NCBI RefSeq assembly: GCF_051106095.1
Contig: NC_135786.1
Location: forward strand, 90,010,501 to 90,074,500
DNA: 64,000 nucleotides
Direction: 5' to 3'
DNA from: Pogona vitticeps
Taxonomy: Eukaryota; Chordata; Lepidosauria; Squamata; Agamidae
Position numbers and translations under genes: made by a program. Shown one piece after another: positions 11,793-24,043 of the stretch. Position 1 is the stretch's first letter, and each line of letters starts with the position of its first letter. Below the pieces are notes generated by a model, which was given only the letters and a program-made list of their open reading frames with translations, had not been told where the DNA came from and searched no databases.

Positions 11793-14700
11793 GGCCCAAT
11801 GCTGTTTTGGGCACGGAATAGGCTGGCAAAGTGGGCACCGCTGCATATTTTAGCATTTTGAATAAGAAGCTGGGGTTCTGCAAGGGCTAATGAGCCTTGG
11901 GCAATAACTTTCACACCAGAAATCGACAGAGGGGGCTCACGTACACATGACCCACTTGTATTTTGCATTGCCCAACGCCGTTTTGGGCACGGAATAGGCT
12001 GGCAAAGTGGGCACCGCTGCATATTTTGCCATTAGGAATAAGAAGCTGGAGTGTTGCAAGGGTTAACGAGCCTTGGGCAATAACTTTCACACCAGAAACC
12101 GACAGAGGGGGCTCACGTACACATGACCCACTTGTATTTTGCATTGCCCAACGCCGTTTTGGGCATGGAATGGGCTGGCAAAGTGGGCACCGCTGCATAT
12201 TTTGCCATTTTGAATAAGAAGCTGGAGTGTTGCAAGGGTTAACGAGACTTGGGCAATAACTTTCACACCAGAAACCGACAGAGGGGGCTCACGTACACAT
12301 GACCCACTTGTATTTTGCATTGCCCAACGCCGTTTTGGGCACGGAATAGGCTGGCAAAGTGGGCACTGCTGCATATTTTGCCATTTTGAATAAGAAGCTG
12401 GGGTTACTCAAGGGTTAACGAGCCTTGGGCAATAACTTTCACACCAGAAACCGACAGAGGGGGCTCACGTACACATGACCCAATTGTATTTTGCATTGCC
12501 CAACGCCGTCTTGGGCACGGAATGGGCTGGCAAAGTGGGCACCGCTGCATATTTTGCCATTTTGAATAAGAAGCTGGGGTTACTCAAGGGTTAATGAGCC
12601 TTGGGCAATAACTTTCAAACCAGAAACCGACAGAGGGGGGTCACGTACACATGACCCAATTGTATTTTGCATTGCCCAACGTCATTTTGGGCACGGAATA
12701 GGCTGGCAAAGTGGGCACCGCTGCATATTTTGCCATTTTGAATAAGAAGCTGGAGTGTTGCAAGGGTTAACGAGCCTTGGGCAATAACTTTCACACCAGA
12801 AACCGACAGAGGGGGCTCACGTACACATGACCCAATTGTATTTTGCATTGCCCAACGCCGTTTTGGGCACGGAATAGGCTGGCAAAGTGGGCACCGCTGC
12901 ATATTTTAGCATTTTGAATAAGAAGCTGGGGTTCTAAAAGGGATAATGAGCCTTGGGCAATAACTTTCACACCAGAAACCGACAGAGGGGGGTCACGTAC
13001 ACATGACCCAATTGTATTTTGCATTGCCCAACGCCGTTTTGGGCACGGAATGGGCTGGCAAAGTGGGCACCGCTGCATATTTTGCCATTTTGAATAAGAA
13101 GCTGGAGTGTTGCAAGGGTTAACGAGCCTTGGGCAATAACTTTCACACCAGAAACCGACAGAGGGGGCTCACGTACACATGACCCACTTGTATTTTGCAT
13201 TGCCCAACGCCGTTTTGGGCACGGAATAGGCTGGCAAAGTGGGCACCGCTGCATATTTTAGCATTTTGAATAAGAAGCTGGGGTTCTGCAAGGGCTAATG
13301 AGCCTTGGGCAATAACTTTCACACCAGAAACCGACAGAGGGGGCTCATGTACACATGACCCAATTGTATTTTGCATTGCCCAACGCCGTTTTGGGCACGG
13401 AATGGGCTGGCAAAGTGGGCACCGCTGCATATTTTGCCATTTTGAATAAGAAGCTGGAGTGTTGCAAGGGTTAACGAGCCTTGGGCAATAACTTTCACAC
13501 CAGAAACCGACAGAGGGGGCTCACGTACACATGACCCACTTGTATTTTGCATTGCCCAACGCCGTTTTGGGCACGGAATAGGCTGGCAAAGTGGGCACCG
13601 CTGCATATTTTAGCATTTTGAATAAGAAGCTGGGGTTACTCAAGGGTTAATGAGCCTTGGGCAATAACTTTCACACCAGAAACCGACAGAGGGGGCTCAC
13701 GTACACATGACCCACTTGTATTTTGCATTGCCCAATGCCGTTTTGGGCACGGAATGGGCTGGCAAAGTGGGCACCGCTGCATATTTTGCCATTTTGAATA
13801 AGAAGCTGGAGTGTTGCAAGGGTTAACGAGCCTTGGGCAATAACTTTCACACCAGAAACCGACAGAGGGGGCTCACGTACACATGACCCACTTGTATTTT
13901 GCATTGCCCAACGCCGTTTTGGGCACGGAATAGGCTGGCAAAGTGGGCACCGCTGCATATTTTGCCATTAGGAATAAGAAGCTGGAGTGTTGCAAGGGTT
14001 AACGAGCCTTGGGCAATAACTTTCACACCAGAAACCGACAGAGGGGGCTCACGTACACATGACCCACTTGTATTTTGCATTGCCCAACGCCGTTTTGGGC
14101 ATGGAATGGGCTGGCAAAGTGGGCACCGCTGCATATTTTGCCATTTTGAATAAGAAGCTGGAGTGTTGCAAGGGTTAACGAGACTTGGGCAATAACTTTC
14201 ACACCAGAAACCGACAGAGGGGGCTCACGTACACATGACCCACTTGTATTTTGCATTGCCCAACGCCGTTTTGGGCACGGAATAGGCTGGCAAAGTGGGC
14301 ACCGCTGCATATTTTGCCATTTTGAATAAGAAGCTGGGGTTACTCAAGGGTTAACGAGCCTTGGGCAATAACTTTCACACCAGAAACCGACAGAGGGGGC
14401 TCACGTACACATGACCCAATTGTATTTTGCATTGCCCAACGCCGTCTTGGGCACGGAATGGGCTGGCAAAGTGGGCACCGCTGCATATTTTGCCATTTTG
14501 AATAAGAAGCTGGGGTTACTCAAGGGTTAATGAGCCTTGGGCAATAACTTTCAAACCAGAAACCGACAGAGGGGGGTCACGTACACATGACCCAATTGTA
14601 TTTTGCATTGCCCAACGTCATTTTGGGCACGGAATGGGCTGGCAAAGTGGGCACCGCTGCATATTTTGCCATTTTGAATAAGAAGCTGGAGTGTTGCAAG

Positions 14701-16995
14701 GGTTAACGAGCCTTCGGCAATAACTTTCACACCAGAAACCGACAGAGGGGGCTCACGTACACATGACCCAATTGTATTTTGCATTGCCCAATGCCGTTTT
14801 GGGCACGGAATAGGCTGGCAAAGTGGGCACCGCTGCATATTTTAGCATTTTGAATAAGAAGCTGGGGTTCTAAAAGGGATAATGAGCCTTGGGCAATAAC
14901 TTTCACACCAGAAACCGACAGAGGGGGGTCACGTACACATGACCCAATTGTATTTTGCATTGCCCAACGCCGTTTTGGGCACGGAATGGGCTGGCAAAGT
15001 GGGCACCGCTGCATATTTTGCCATTTTGAATAAGAAGCTGGAGTGTTGCAAGGGTTAACGAGCCTTGGGCAATAACTTTCACACCAGAAACCGACAGAGG
15101 GGGCTCACGTACACATGACCCACTTGTATTTTGCATTGCCCAACGCCGTTTTGGGCACGGAATAGGCTGGCAAAGTGGGCACCGCTGCATATTTTAGCAT
15201 TTTGAATAAGAAGCTGGGGTTACTCAAGGGTTAATGAGCCTTGGGCAATAACTTTCACACCAGAAACCGACAGAGGGGGCTCATGTACACATGACCCAAT
15301 TGTATTTTGCATTGCCCAACGCCGTTTTGGGCACGGAATGGGCTGGCAAAGTGGGCACCGCTGCATATTTTGCCATTTTGAATAAGAAGCTGGAGTGTTG
15401 CAAGGGTTAACGAGCCTTGGGCAATAACTTTCACACCAGAAACCGACAGAGGGGGCTCACGTACACATGACCCACTTGTATTTTGCATTGCCCAACGCCG
15501 TTTTGGGCACGGAATAGGCTGGCAAAGTGGGCACCGCTGCATATTTTAGCATTTTGAATAAGAAGCTGGGGTTACTCAAGGGTTAATGAGCCTTGGGCAA
15601 TAACTTTCACACCAGAAACCGACAGAGGGGGCTCACGTACACATGACCCACTTGTATTTTGCATTGCCCAATGCCGTTTTGGGCACGGAATGGGCTGGCA
15701 AAGTGGGCACCGCTGCATATTTTGCCATTTTGAATAAGAAGCTGGAGTGTTGCAAGGGTTAACGAGCCTTGGGCAATAACTTTCACACTAGAAACCGACA
15801 GAGGGGGCTCACGTACACATGACCCACTTGTATTTTGCATTGCCCAACGCCGTTTTGGGCACGGAATAGGCTGGCAAAGTGGGCACCGCTGCATATTTTA
15901 GCATTTTGAATAAGAAGCTGGGGTTCTGCAAGGGTTAACGAGCCTTGGGCAATAACTTTCACACCAGAAACCGACAGAGGGGGCTCACGTACACATGACC
16001 CACTTGTATTTTGCATTGCCCAACGCCGTCTTGGGCACGGAATAGGCTGGCAAAGTGGGCACCGCTGCATATTTTGCCATTTTGAATAAGAAGCTGGGGT
16101 TACTCAAGGGTTAATGAGCCTTGGGCAATAACTTTCAAACCAGAAACCGACAGAGGGGGCTCACGTACACATGACCCAATTGTATTTTGCATTGCCCAAT
16201 GCCATTTTGGGCACGGAATGGGCTGGCAAAGTGGGCACCGCTGCATATTTTAGCATTTTGAATAAGAAGCTGGGGTTCTGCAAGGGCTAATGAGCCTTGG
16301 GCAATAACTTTCACACCAGAAACCGACAGAGGGGGCTCACGTACACATGACCCAATTGTATTTTGCATTGCCCAACGCCGTTTTGGGCACGGAATGTGCT
16401 GGCAAAGTGGGCACCGCTGCATACTTTGCCATTTTGAATAAGAAGCTGGAGTGTTGCAAGGGATAACGAGCCTTGGGCAATAACTTTCACACCAGAAACC
16501 GACAGAGGGGGCTCACGTACACATGACCCACTTGTATTTTGCATTGCCCAACGCCGTTTTGGGCACGGAATAGGCTGGCAAAGTGGGCACCGCTGCATAT
16601 TTTAGCATTTTGAATAAGAAGCTGGGGTTCTGCAAGGGCTAATGAGCCTTGGGCAATAACTTTCACACCAGAAACCGACAGAGGGGCGTCACGTACACAT
16701 GACCCAATTGTATTTTGCATTGCCCAACGCCGTTTTGGGCACGGAATGGGCTGGCAAAGTGGGCACCGCTGCATATTTTACCATTTTGAATAAGAAGCTG
16801 GGGTTCTGCATCAGCTAATGAGCCTTGGGCAATAACTTTCACACCAGAAACCGACAGAGGGGGCTCACGTACACATGACCCACTTGTATTTTGCATTGCC
16901 CAACGCCGTTTTGGGCACGGAATGGGCTGGCAAAGTGGGCACCGCTGCATATTTTACCATTTTGAATAAGAAGCTGGAGTGTTGGAAGGATTAAC
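11793..16995. repeat. Left 176-bp tandem array (about 30 units)
   Basis: The motif GAATAAGAAGCT recurs every 176 bp from about 11860 to 16964, giving 30 copies. Units differ at a few positions: the base after CTGG (A or G), GTGTTGCAAGGG versus GTTACTCAAGGG versus GTTCTGCAAGGG, and GCCATTTTG versus AGCATTTTG. Each unit reads open on the minus strand for 95 codons spanning more than one unit, but 176 is not a multiple of three and no gene is implied. The inner end decays after 16980. Confidence 0.97.
11911..15785. repeat. Higher-order duplication: two 11-unit blocks (1,936 bp each)
   Basis: Distinctive unit variants recur at an offset of 1,936 bp (11 x 176). Examples are the GCCATTAGGAATAAG variant at about 12030 and 13966, GGGCATGGAATGGG at about 12164 and 14100, and the AACGTCATTTTGGGC variant at about 12670 and 14615. 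This points to unequal exchange or segmental duplication within the arm. Confidence 0.85.
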
Positions 16996-17377
16996 AAGTC
17001 ATGGTCAACTTCTTTATTCTCATAGTGACGATAATTTTATTGTTGATTTTCCGTTTTTGCTAAATCTTTCAAGCGCTGATAATATGTCTACCTTTTACGT
17101 CATAGAGTCACTGATAACTGAAAAAACTTTAATATATTAATGGAGCACAAAAATGTATAAATGAGATTGTTTAATAATTCTATACAAAACAAGAATATCT
17201 ATTTACAATAATATATCAAAATTGAATAAGAAACAGACTAATTTACTAAAACTTTGTTCACTCAAAACAATTACGTTAGAACCAAATGCAGCCAGCTGCA
17301 GTTATCTTTGAATAATATCCTGTTTCTGGGGTGGATTGAATATGTTAACAGATGGTAAATTAATAGAGCTGATTGAA

Positions 17378-17661
17378 TTACCCCGTTAATGTGGTATGTA
17401 CAAGTAGTTTTTGTTTGTCTCTTGTTGCTCTAAGAAATTTTTCCATATCATCTCTCTCCGTGAAAGTGAAAACAAAATGCTCATGATAGTCATCCATGTC
17501 ATTATCCAAATTCTGATCATTCTGGTATTTTTAATGCATTCTTCGGCGTCGGATTTTGTCATTGATAGTAGTGATGGTATAAAAACTTGACCTGCAAAAG
17601 TATGTTTATGGTCTTCCACCCATTTCTGTGCAGCCATCATGTCATTTAGTATTGTAGGTTC
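17378..17661 (-). CDS. Transposase exon 5, C-terminal tail
   Basis: Acceptor TTTGTAG|GAACCT enters in phase 0, matching exon 4. The reading EPTILNDMMAAQKWVEDHKH runs to an A-run at 17528-17532. From there a frame offset by one base reads a credible tail (DDYHEHFVFTFTERDDMEKF, stop at 17378-17380). The single-base loss is in a homopolymer. Confidence 0.6.
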
Positions 17662-17904
17662 CTACAAATTAAAAATATTGAATATGAACTTTCAAAATCT
17701 TTTATCCATATGAACCATAACAGTGTGTTGGATTGTACAAGAGAAAACAATTTTAAGACATGTTGTTTTACAAATATGAGGATGTTGGTTTTTAAATTAT
17801 TGACTATTTATAGAGTCCAATGGTTTAATATTTTTTCTTTATCATGGACATGTAAAACATTTTTAAAGATTAACTACCCATTTGGGCCTTTGGGCTTGAG
17901 CAAA

Positions 17905-18420
17905 TAGCATGCATCAAACAATACAGACATGCTGTGGGTCAGTTGCATCACTAGGGGGTACAGGACGCTTATTAGTATTACCCTGCAAGACACTAAAATG
18001 CCAGCTCCTCAGTGACAGGAGCGGAGTGCTGCACTGTAATATTGCAGGAGTGAAAACAGGGGTTTGTTCCCAATGCTGCACCCCCCTTGTCACGAGGCCA
18101 CAACGTTTTCCCCAGTGCCAAAGTGGTTGTCACCAAGTCACTCCTTAGGAGCTAAAGACTTAAGACAGAGCTGTCATATTTGAGGTATGTGTAAAAGTTG
18201 CAGCATACTAGATAAAGGGGCATTCATAGGGCCAAATTCAGATTTGTACTGAATCAATTGCTATATTCTAGGCAACGGAGCTGCTAATGTTAGCAGCTGC
18301 TGTTGCCACCCAAAAATAAAAAAAACATTGACTGGAGCCATCGCAATCTAAATTATGTACACATTCACAGTCTGCAAAAATTAGTCAAATTTGGGAAGGG
18401 CTGGATTAGACCCCCCAAAA
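17905..18420. repeat. Possible decayed short interspersed elements in the last transposase intron region
   Basis: CATCACTAGGGGGTAC near 17950 and GGGCCAAATTCAGATTTG near 18229 resemble the starts of short repeats I associate with frog genomes. No clean termini can be drawn. The rest is intronic AT-rich DNA. Confidence 0.25.
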
Positions 18421-18445
18421 AATAAATCCACCAATATCAATTTAC

Positions 18446-18677
18446 CTGCACAATATTCAATTAAGAATCCTTGAGACAAATCATGATTACATGACCTACA
18501 GTGACTCCTGGTACAAGAACTTCTTCTGTAAGCTCTGTAGTGGCATCTTGAATTCCTTTTCCAGGATGTTTAAATTCTTTTATCCCATCATAGTAGTGCC
18601 ATAAATCATCAGCTGTTAGGTTGAAGAAGCAAACAAAATGTTCTCCTACATTGTAGGTTACTGCTACTGGTTTGTAC
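18446..18677 (-). CDS. Transposase exon 4, USP-like His-box segment
   Basis: 232 bp, acceptor CCTACATAG|GTACAA, donor GTGCAG|GTAAAT. The peptide YKPVAVTYNVGEHFVCFF followed by LWHYYDGIKEF resembles the His box of ubiquitin-specific proteases (Y-x-L-x-A-V-x-x-H...G-x-H-[YF]...W-x-x-[FY]-D). Similar C-terminal segments occur in other large eukaryotic transposases. An in-frame TAA lies at 18461-18463, five codons before the donor, so the product may end here naturally (DS-stop) with exon 5 being an older extension. Confidence 0.7.
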
Positions 18678-18820
18678 CTATGTAGGGAAGATATATTATA
18701 GTTTTAGAATATGTCTTTACATATTTAATAGTTTAAACTTTACTGATATTTGTATTGCCACATATTGATGAAATTGTTGTTTTTATCAATTTTTGAGCTG
18801 GTGTTAATAAATAATAACAC

Positions 18821-18825
<5 letters not shown>

Positions 18826-18906
<81 letters not shown>
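18826..18906. repeat. (TAA)n microsatellite
   Basis: About 26 uninterrupted copies of a TAA/ATA triplet in intron 3 of the transposase gene. Confidence 0.97.
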
Positions 18907-18911
<5 letters not shown>

Positions 18912-18921
18912 TCTTTATTCC

Positions 18922-19166
18922 ATACCTCCTAAACTGTCCTGCTGTCCCATTAGCGGGACACAGTGGTGAGGCAGTTGAGAGGCTGCAGTGACCCTGGTGA
19001 ATAGATGCTTTGCACTTGCACATAAGGGGCTCTGTGTGGCTCATAATTGTGGCATTTCCACATAGCCATGCCCCATTTGACCATGGTCACACACACTTTT
19101 ACTGTGGCCACACCACCATTTCGGTGGAAGTGTCTTGATTTTGGTGGCAGGAATGTTGGGAGGTAT
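18922..19166. mobile_element. Nested MITE with ATACCTCC-type ends
   Basis: The ends read CATACCTCCTAAACTGTCC and GGAATGTTGGGAGGTAT, inverted relative to each other, with the GTCCCATTAGCGGGACA palindrome inside. It resembles a short repeat common in frog genomes (recalled, not checked). Confidence 0.55.
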
Positions 19167-20333
19167 TTTTTCCAATATTTTCATTGTACCTACCGTAATA
19201 ACTACAGAATGTATGATATCTCCAATGTTGTATGGGGACTTTTTAGCTTTTTAGGCAAATGTTGGCAGAGACGTGACCCGATAACAGTTGAGATAACATC
19301 TGTTTTTTTATTCCACTCCCCATTACATCTCACAAAACTGCAATAACATCCTCAATTCAAGCAGCTTTGAAAAAGTACCTTGGTGCATGCACCATGTGAG
19401 TGAGGCACATGTGCAGTTTATTGATGTGAATATTGTGATTGTTTATATATCTGATATTACATAATATTTATTTATAATATTTTTCTAAACCCTAAGGCAA
19501 AATTGAAAAATAGGACAGAATTGCTAATATGTTGCAAACAATACCCATCACACGACAGGTATCTATAAAAATTTTAATACACAAATGGTTATATAGAACC
19601 CTGCAGTTCCATATATTAAAGAATTTTTTTATCTACTGTATACTGATTTTTAAGCCCTTGAAAACTGCCCTGTGCATAGCTGAGTGTTTGTGCACATGTG
19701 CGTGTTATGCCTTTTCTCTCTTAGTCACACATGCTCTTTTTCTATTACTTTTTTCATCATATTTATTTTGCAATTTTCCCAACTCTAGCTGGAATTACTG
19801 TATATGGATGCTGACCATTGCATGGCCTAGACCTCAGTGAAGTCACAGAATCTATTGTATTAGTGGTCTTTGAGATACCTGCAGGGTTTTCTTCCTTCTA
19901 TGCACATGTTTGGCTTTTAGAGGATACAGAGTGCCTTTGAGATCCCAGGTGGCAGCATCATGATGTCATTTTTCTGCAGCAGTTGTAGGTGTAGTACAGA
20001 TGTGAAAGGCAGCTGGTGTTATCTTGTGGTCCATAGGAATGAAGAGGGGGAGTATTAAGAACATGGGAGAGTAGATGCTCTGGTATAGGCTGCTGATCTA
20101 TTCCCTGCTGCGTGGCCCGAATGCTAGCAAGTGGCCACATCTCTGCTGCAGGACACATGTTAACATGCTAGCGGCATTCTCTACCTGCCATCCAAGAGAT
20201 TTCAGGGGCATTCAGAGGAAGCTGCCCAGTGTATCCAGATGTTAAGATGGCCCTTGTCCTACAAATAATGCATGTCTCTTACAGCTAAGTGCATCTGTGA
20301 CACACTGTGGTGTTTGAAAAAAGTAACTAGATA

Positions 20334-20605
20334 TTAGGGACCTGCAGTCAGGGGAAGCAGGTGAGGCAGGGCCTCCCCGTCATTTTGGATTAAGAATGAG
20401 CCTTTTTGCAGTGCACACAGGAAATGCTGATTCCTGTGTGTACTGCAGTGTATAAGTCTTATAATTAATGTCAGGAGGCACTTATTATGCCTCTGTGTGT
20501 AAGATGGCAATCACAGCTCACCACATCATCACTTTGCCCTCTAGGGCTGGCTGAAAGGAGCCAGCAGGAGCCTATGGCCAGCAGTAATTGACTGCATGTC
20601 CCTAA
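20334..20605. mobile_element. Nested MITE with TTAGGGAC-type inverted ends
   Basis: TTAGGGACCTGCAGTCA on the left is repeated inverted as TGACTGCATGTCCCTAA on the right (one mismatch). The 272-bp interior is non-coding and contains a GTGAGGCAGGGCCTCC block. Confidence 0.65.
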
Positions 20606-20926
20606 CAGTGAGTATTTTCTCTCTGGGGGTGACAGAGGGACAGGGAATCTGGGGTTGACAGAGGGGCAGGCAAGCTCTTCTCCCCCTCAGCCAGTGCCTC
20701 ACTAGATACTGACCTCACTGCACGCCCTTGCAAGATGCTGCCACACATATGTTCAAAAGATCAAAGAGCGGCCATTTTGTTAAAGGACTGATGCCTCCCT
20801 AAAGGAGCACCATGGAGACTGCACGAATTAAAACAACTACATGAGAATTGGAAATTTTACAAAGCCATTCAAATAAAATACAAATGTAAAGGAATACTAA
20901 TCTATACAATGTAAACAGTAACTTAC

Positions 20927-21094
20927 CTTTTCCCGGAAACGTTAACAATAGATGGAAGTGCAGTATAGCTTGAGGGACACGTCAAAGGATCATCTGTTGG
21001 TGTTTTCACAACAGTAACAAACAATATGCAAGGAAAACCATGTCTGAATTCTCTTCTTGAAAACTTTCTTATGCCATCACAAGAAATTGTTCCG
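20927..21094 (-). CDS. Transposase exon 3
   Basis: 168 bp between acceptor TTACCAG|CGGAAC and donor AAAAG|GTAAGT. Reads GTISCDGIRKFSRREFRHGF, then PCILFVTVVKT. The block IPxLFxV-like followed by a short linker to the His-box exon resembles the region ahead of the catalytic His in USP-like cysteine proteases (inference). Confidence 0.75.
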
Positions 21095-21456
21095 CTGGTA
21101 ACATAAAATATATTTATAATATAACATTTTCTTGTATATGGATTCTGCTTAATATATATCTTTAATACGCTTGTTGTCAACAATAATATTTAACTAACAA
21201 AATTAACTAGTAGTCCCTCTTCATAAAACTTAATGTAGGAAAGAAGCTGGCAACCTGTGACCCTTACATTATTAGTATGGAAACCCTGTTAAAAGTAGAA
21301 ATTCCAGACTATCTTAATATAGCAATTTACATGATCCAAAGCAGCATGGATTTACCGGTGGGAGATCATGTCACAATAATCTTAGTGACTTTTCTGATTT
21401 TGGTTAAAGTAACAGATAAAGGGGGGGGGAGGTTGTAGATGGATCTTGTACAGACC

Positions 21457-21788
21457 TTAAGCTGACCATACACTTGTGAGGTGGGAAATTACATGAGATT
21501 TATCTCCAGATTTCCGTTGGACTCCCCGGCAGCCCCCTGCAGTCCTGGTGCATGATTTCACTTTTTTGTACATACAATAAGAAATATATTATCTTCATAG
21601 AATTTTACAGAATTGCACGTGAGGAATCAAAATCTTCTCTACAGCAGACAAGATCTTGAGATGAGACATTCAATCGTAATTGTACGTGGGGCATGTAAAA
21701 TTTGCACTTTTTACATGAGATAAATGGTACAGATACATCGAAATTATATTATTGTACCAGATATCTCACAAGTGTATGGGCAGCTTTA
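21457..21788. mobile_element. Nested MITE with AAGCTGxCCATACAC ends
   Basis: TTAAGCTGACCATACACTTG on the left is matched inverted by CAAGTGTATGGGCAGCTTTA on the right. TTAA/TTTA-like tetramers at the edges suggest a piggyBac-type target. I associate this end sequence with short elements abundant in frogs (inference from memory). Confidence 0.7.
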
Positions 21789-22563
21789 GTGAGTTTTTTG
21801 ACACTGGCTCACATCAAAGTTTAATTGTTTGGTGATAAAAACAATATAGCAATCTTGCAGATAGGATACCTTGTAATGTCCAACAAAAATAAAAGAAATT
21901 ATGTTAAATAGCAAGCTTTTCAGACTTCTCAAATCTCTTCATTATCCATGATATAACAAGGCATCTGAAGAAACACATATATGAGGTCCCATCACCACAG
22001 AATTAAGTGAGAAAAAGACACATTTTCCTGTGGCAAAACATTTCTGCAGCCCAGGACACAATGAAGATCTTATAAAGGTGATTATATTAAAAGGAAATTT
22101 TAAATCACAAAGAGACAGGAGGGTCAGGGAATAAAAATTTATGACAAAGTTTGGCACCCTGAACACAGGACTGAATCTGTCCCCCCAGCTCCGATCCAAT
22201 GCGCAGGGATAGTGGGGGCATCAGGTCTCTGGACTCACATCAATCCAGAAACAATAAAACGTTCACACTGCTTATCTGTAAACTAATTAAGGATTTACTC
22301 TCCAGCTCATCCTGTTATTCTGTGTTTTTTTTTAAATGTCCATTTATCACATCATACATTTATCACTGTATAGGTTATAGGTATGAGCTTATGTGGAATA
22401 CTGTCTGTGATAACTTATGGAGGTCATAACTCCAGAAGAATATAAATACATTACAGACTGTGCATATCTTTGTAGAGTAAGTATGTGGTTAATATTTGCA
22501 AACAATTTGCCTTAAAACACAATAATGAAAATGTCACTTTCAATGTACAATTTTTTTCTTTAC

Positions 22564-22641
22564 CGTTTTCTTTTGCAATTTCCTACATATCCATCTGTCC
22601 AAGTGTTAAGTACAGTCTGGATGTTCCGAAGGTCTTCACAA
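22564..22641 (-). CDS. Transposase exon 2
   Basis: Acceptor TTTTCCACAG|TTGTG and donor AACG|GTAAAG frame 78 bp (26 codons) reading CEDLRNIQTVLNTWTDGYVG and onward. It enters and leaves in phase 2, matching exon 1 and exon 3 exactly. Confidence 0.75.
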
Positions 22642-22842
22642 CTGTGGAAAAGACATCATAATGTTACTGCTAAAAAAATTATGGCTACAGTTTAAAATCT
22701 ATATATTTATTGAATAATGATTGTTTGGAATATTATTGGCATTTTTCTTGAAAATGATTGGGGCAGTTTACTTTATTAATTACTTCTACCGAAAATGTTT
22801 TATACATAAAATATATTACATATCATTTACCCATTTAGGAAG

Positions 22843-23095
22843 TACTGTATTTTTCGCTCCATAAGACGCACTCCCCCCCAAAAGGAGGGGGGAGTGCATG
22901 GGTCTTATAGAGCGAATACACGACGGGTGATGGCTGTCAATCACAGGCATCACCCGCCAGCGTAATAGGAAATGCTGTATAGTACAGGATTCAGCCATAG
23001 ACTTCTATGGCTGAATGCTGTTCGAGTGATTGCGCCCCCCTAGTGGCCAAGTACCCTAGGGGGCCTGAAAGATGCATAAGTACTGAGTCTGTATT
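22843..23095. mobile_element. Nested short element with TTTTTCGCTCCATAAGACGC end
   Basis: The left end TTTTTCGCTCCATAAGACGC is followed by its own inverted partner GTCTTATAGAGCGAATA within 70 bp, forming a hairpin. This end is a widespread vertebrate repeat signature. The right boundary is uncertain. Confidence 0.5.
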
Positions 23096-23160
23096 ATAGT
23101 GTTCTAGTGGCATAAATCTGCACAGTGGTATAGATTGATGCATTTTCCTGGGTTACCACA

Positions 23161-23386
23161 TTAAGGGTATGTTCATACATTGTGAGTCACCTGCTGGTCA
23201 CCCACAGTGGGTCCACAGAAGTAGATCTGCACAGAAAAATCTGCATCAAATGGTGCTGGTTTTTCAGCGAATTTATTGCAGATTTCAAATCTGCAATAAA
23301 TTTGCAACAGGATCCGCAACTTTTGATGCAGATTTTTCCATGCAGATCTACTTCTGTGGACCCGCAATGTGTGAACATACCCTCAA
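23161..23386. mobile_element. Near-perfect palindromic MITE with TTAA-like edges
   Basis: TTAA then GGGTATGTTCATACATTG at the left, and CAATGTGTGAACATACCC then TCAA at the right. The two halves pair almost throughout (TCCACAGAAGTAGATCTGCA and its complement). This makes one long hairpin that reads open on both strands by symmetry only. Confidence 0.75.
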
Positions 23387-23557
23387 GCTTTATCAATAGC
23401 ATGTAAACACAGTGTCCCAGATCTCTCTATATATGATAGATTTCATGAAATAATATAAAGTATCCCATTTTCTATTTAAATGAAATCATACAGAGAAAAT
23501 ATTCATATGGCTCAGTTACTTAAGTTTGACTGTTCACATAATCTGTTATATCTATTA

Positions 23558-24043
23558 CAGTGGTGCCTCGCTTAACGAGTGCACCGTTTAACGAAAAATC
23601 CGTATAGCGATCCCTTTTTGGGGATCGCTATACGGATCAGCCCCAATCGCCGCACTCGCTTTGCGATGATTGGGGCTCCGGCGGCCATTTTGGAGCCGCC
23701 GATCAGCTGATCGGCGGCTCCAAAATGGCCGCCGCATGACCTGAAATGCCCCCCTGCAGCGTTTTCGCGACCTCCGTAAGCAAGGGGAGGGCGCGAAAAC
23801 GCTGATAGGGGCCATTTCGGGTCATCCGGCGGCCATTTTGGAGCCACCGATCAGCTGATCGGCGGCTCCAAAATGGCCGCCAGAGGCGAAAACAACGCTG
23901 GAGGGGTAAGTTTCAAAGCTTATTGGAACGCATTAAACTAAGTTTAATGCATTCCAATAGGTTTTCCTTACCCGCACAGCGATGTTTTCGTATAGCGAAG
24001 GTTAATCCGGAATGGATTAACCTCGCTATACGGGGCACCACTG
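23558..24043. mobile_element. pogo/Tigger-like MITE, copy B, inside the giant transposon
   Basis: CAGTGGTGCCTCGCTTAACG on the left and CGGGGCACCACTG on the right are flanked by TA on both sides (23556-23557, 24044-24045). The interior has four GCGGCCATTTTGG-type blocks in inverted pairs. The same family is found outside the transposon, so this copy probably landed after the transposon was in this genome. Confidence 0.87.

Noticed and set aside
11793-16995. The 176-bp array as a CRISPR array or centromeric satellite
   Set aside because: Units are contiguous with no spacers, occur as an inverted pair tied to transposon ends, and the context is eukaryotic and not centromere-sized.
18750-19044. 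Long poly-Ile or poly-Leu frames around 18.8-18.9 kb
   Set aside because: They are translations of the (TAA)n microsatellite.
23173-23406. Four overlapping frames on both strands near 23.2-23.4 kb
   Set aside because: They come from the near-perfect palindrome of a MITE, which reads similarly in both directions.
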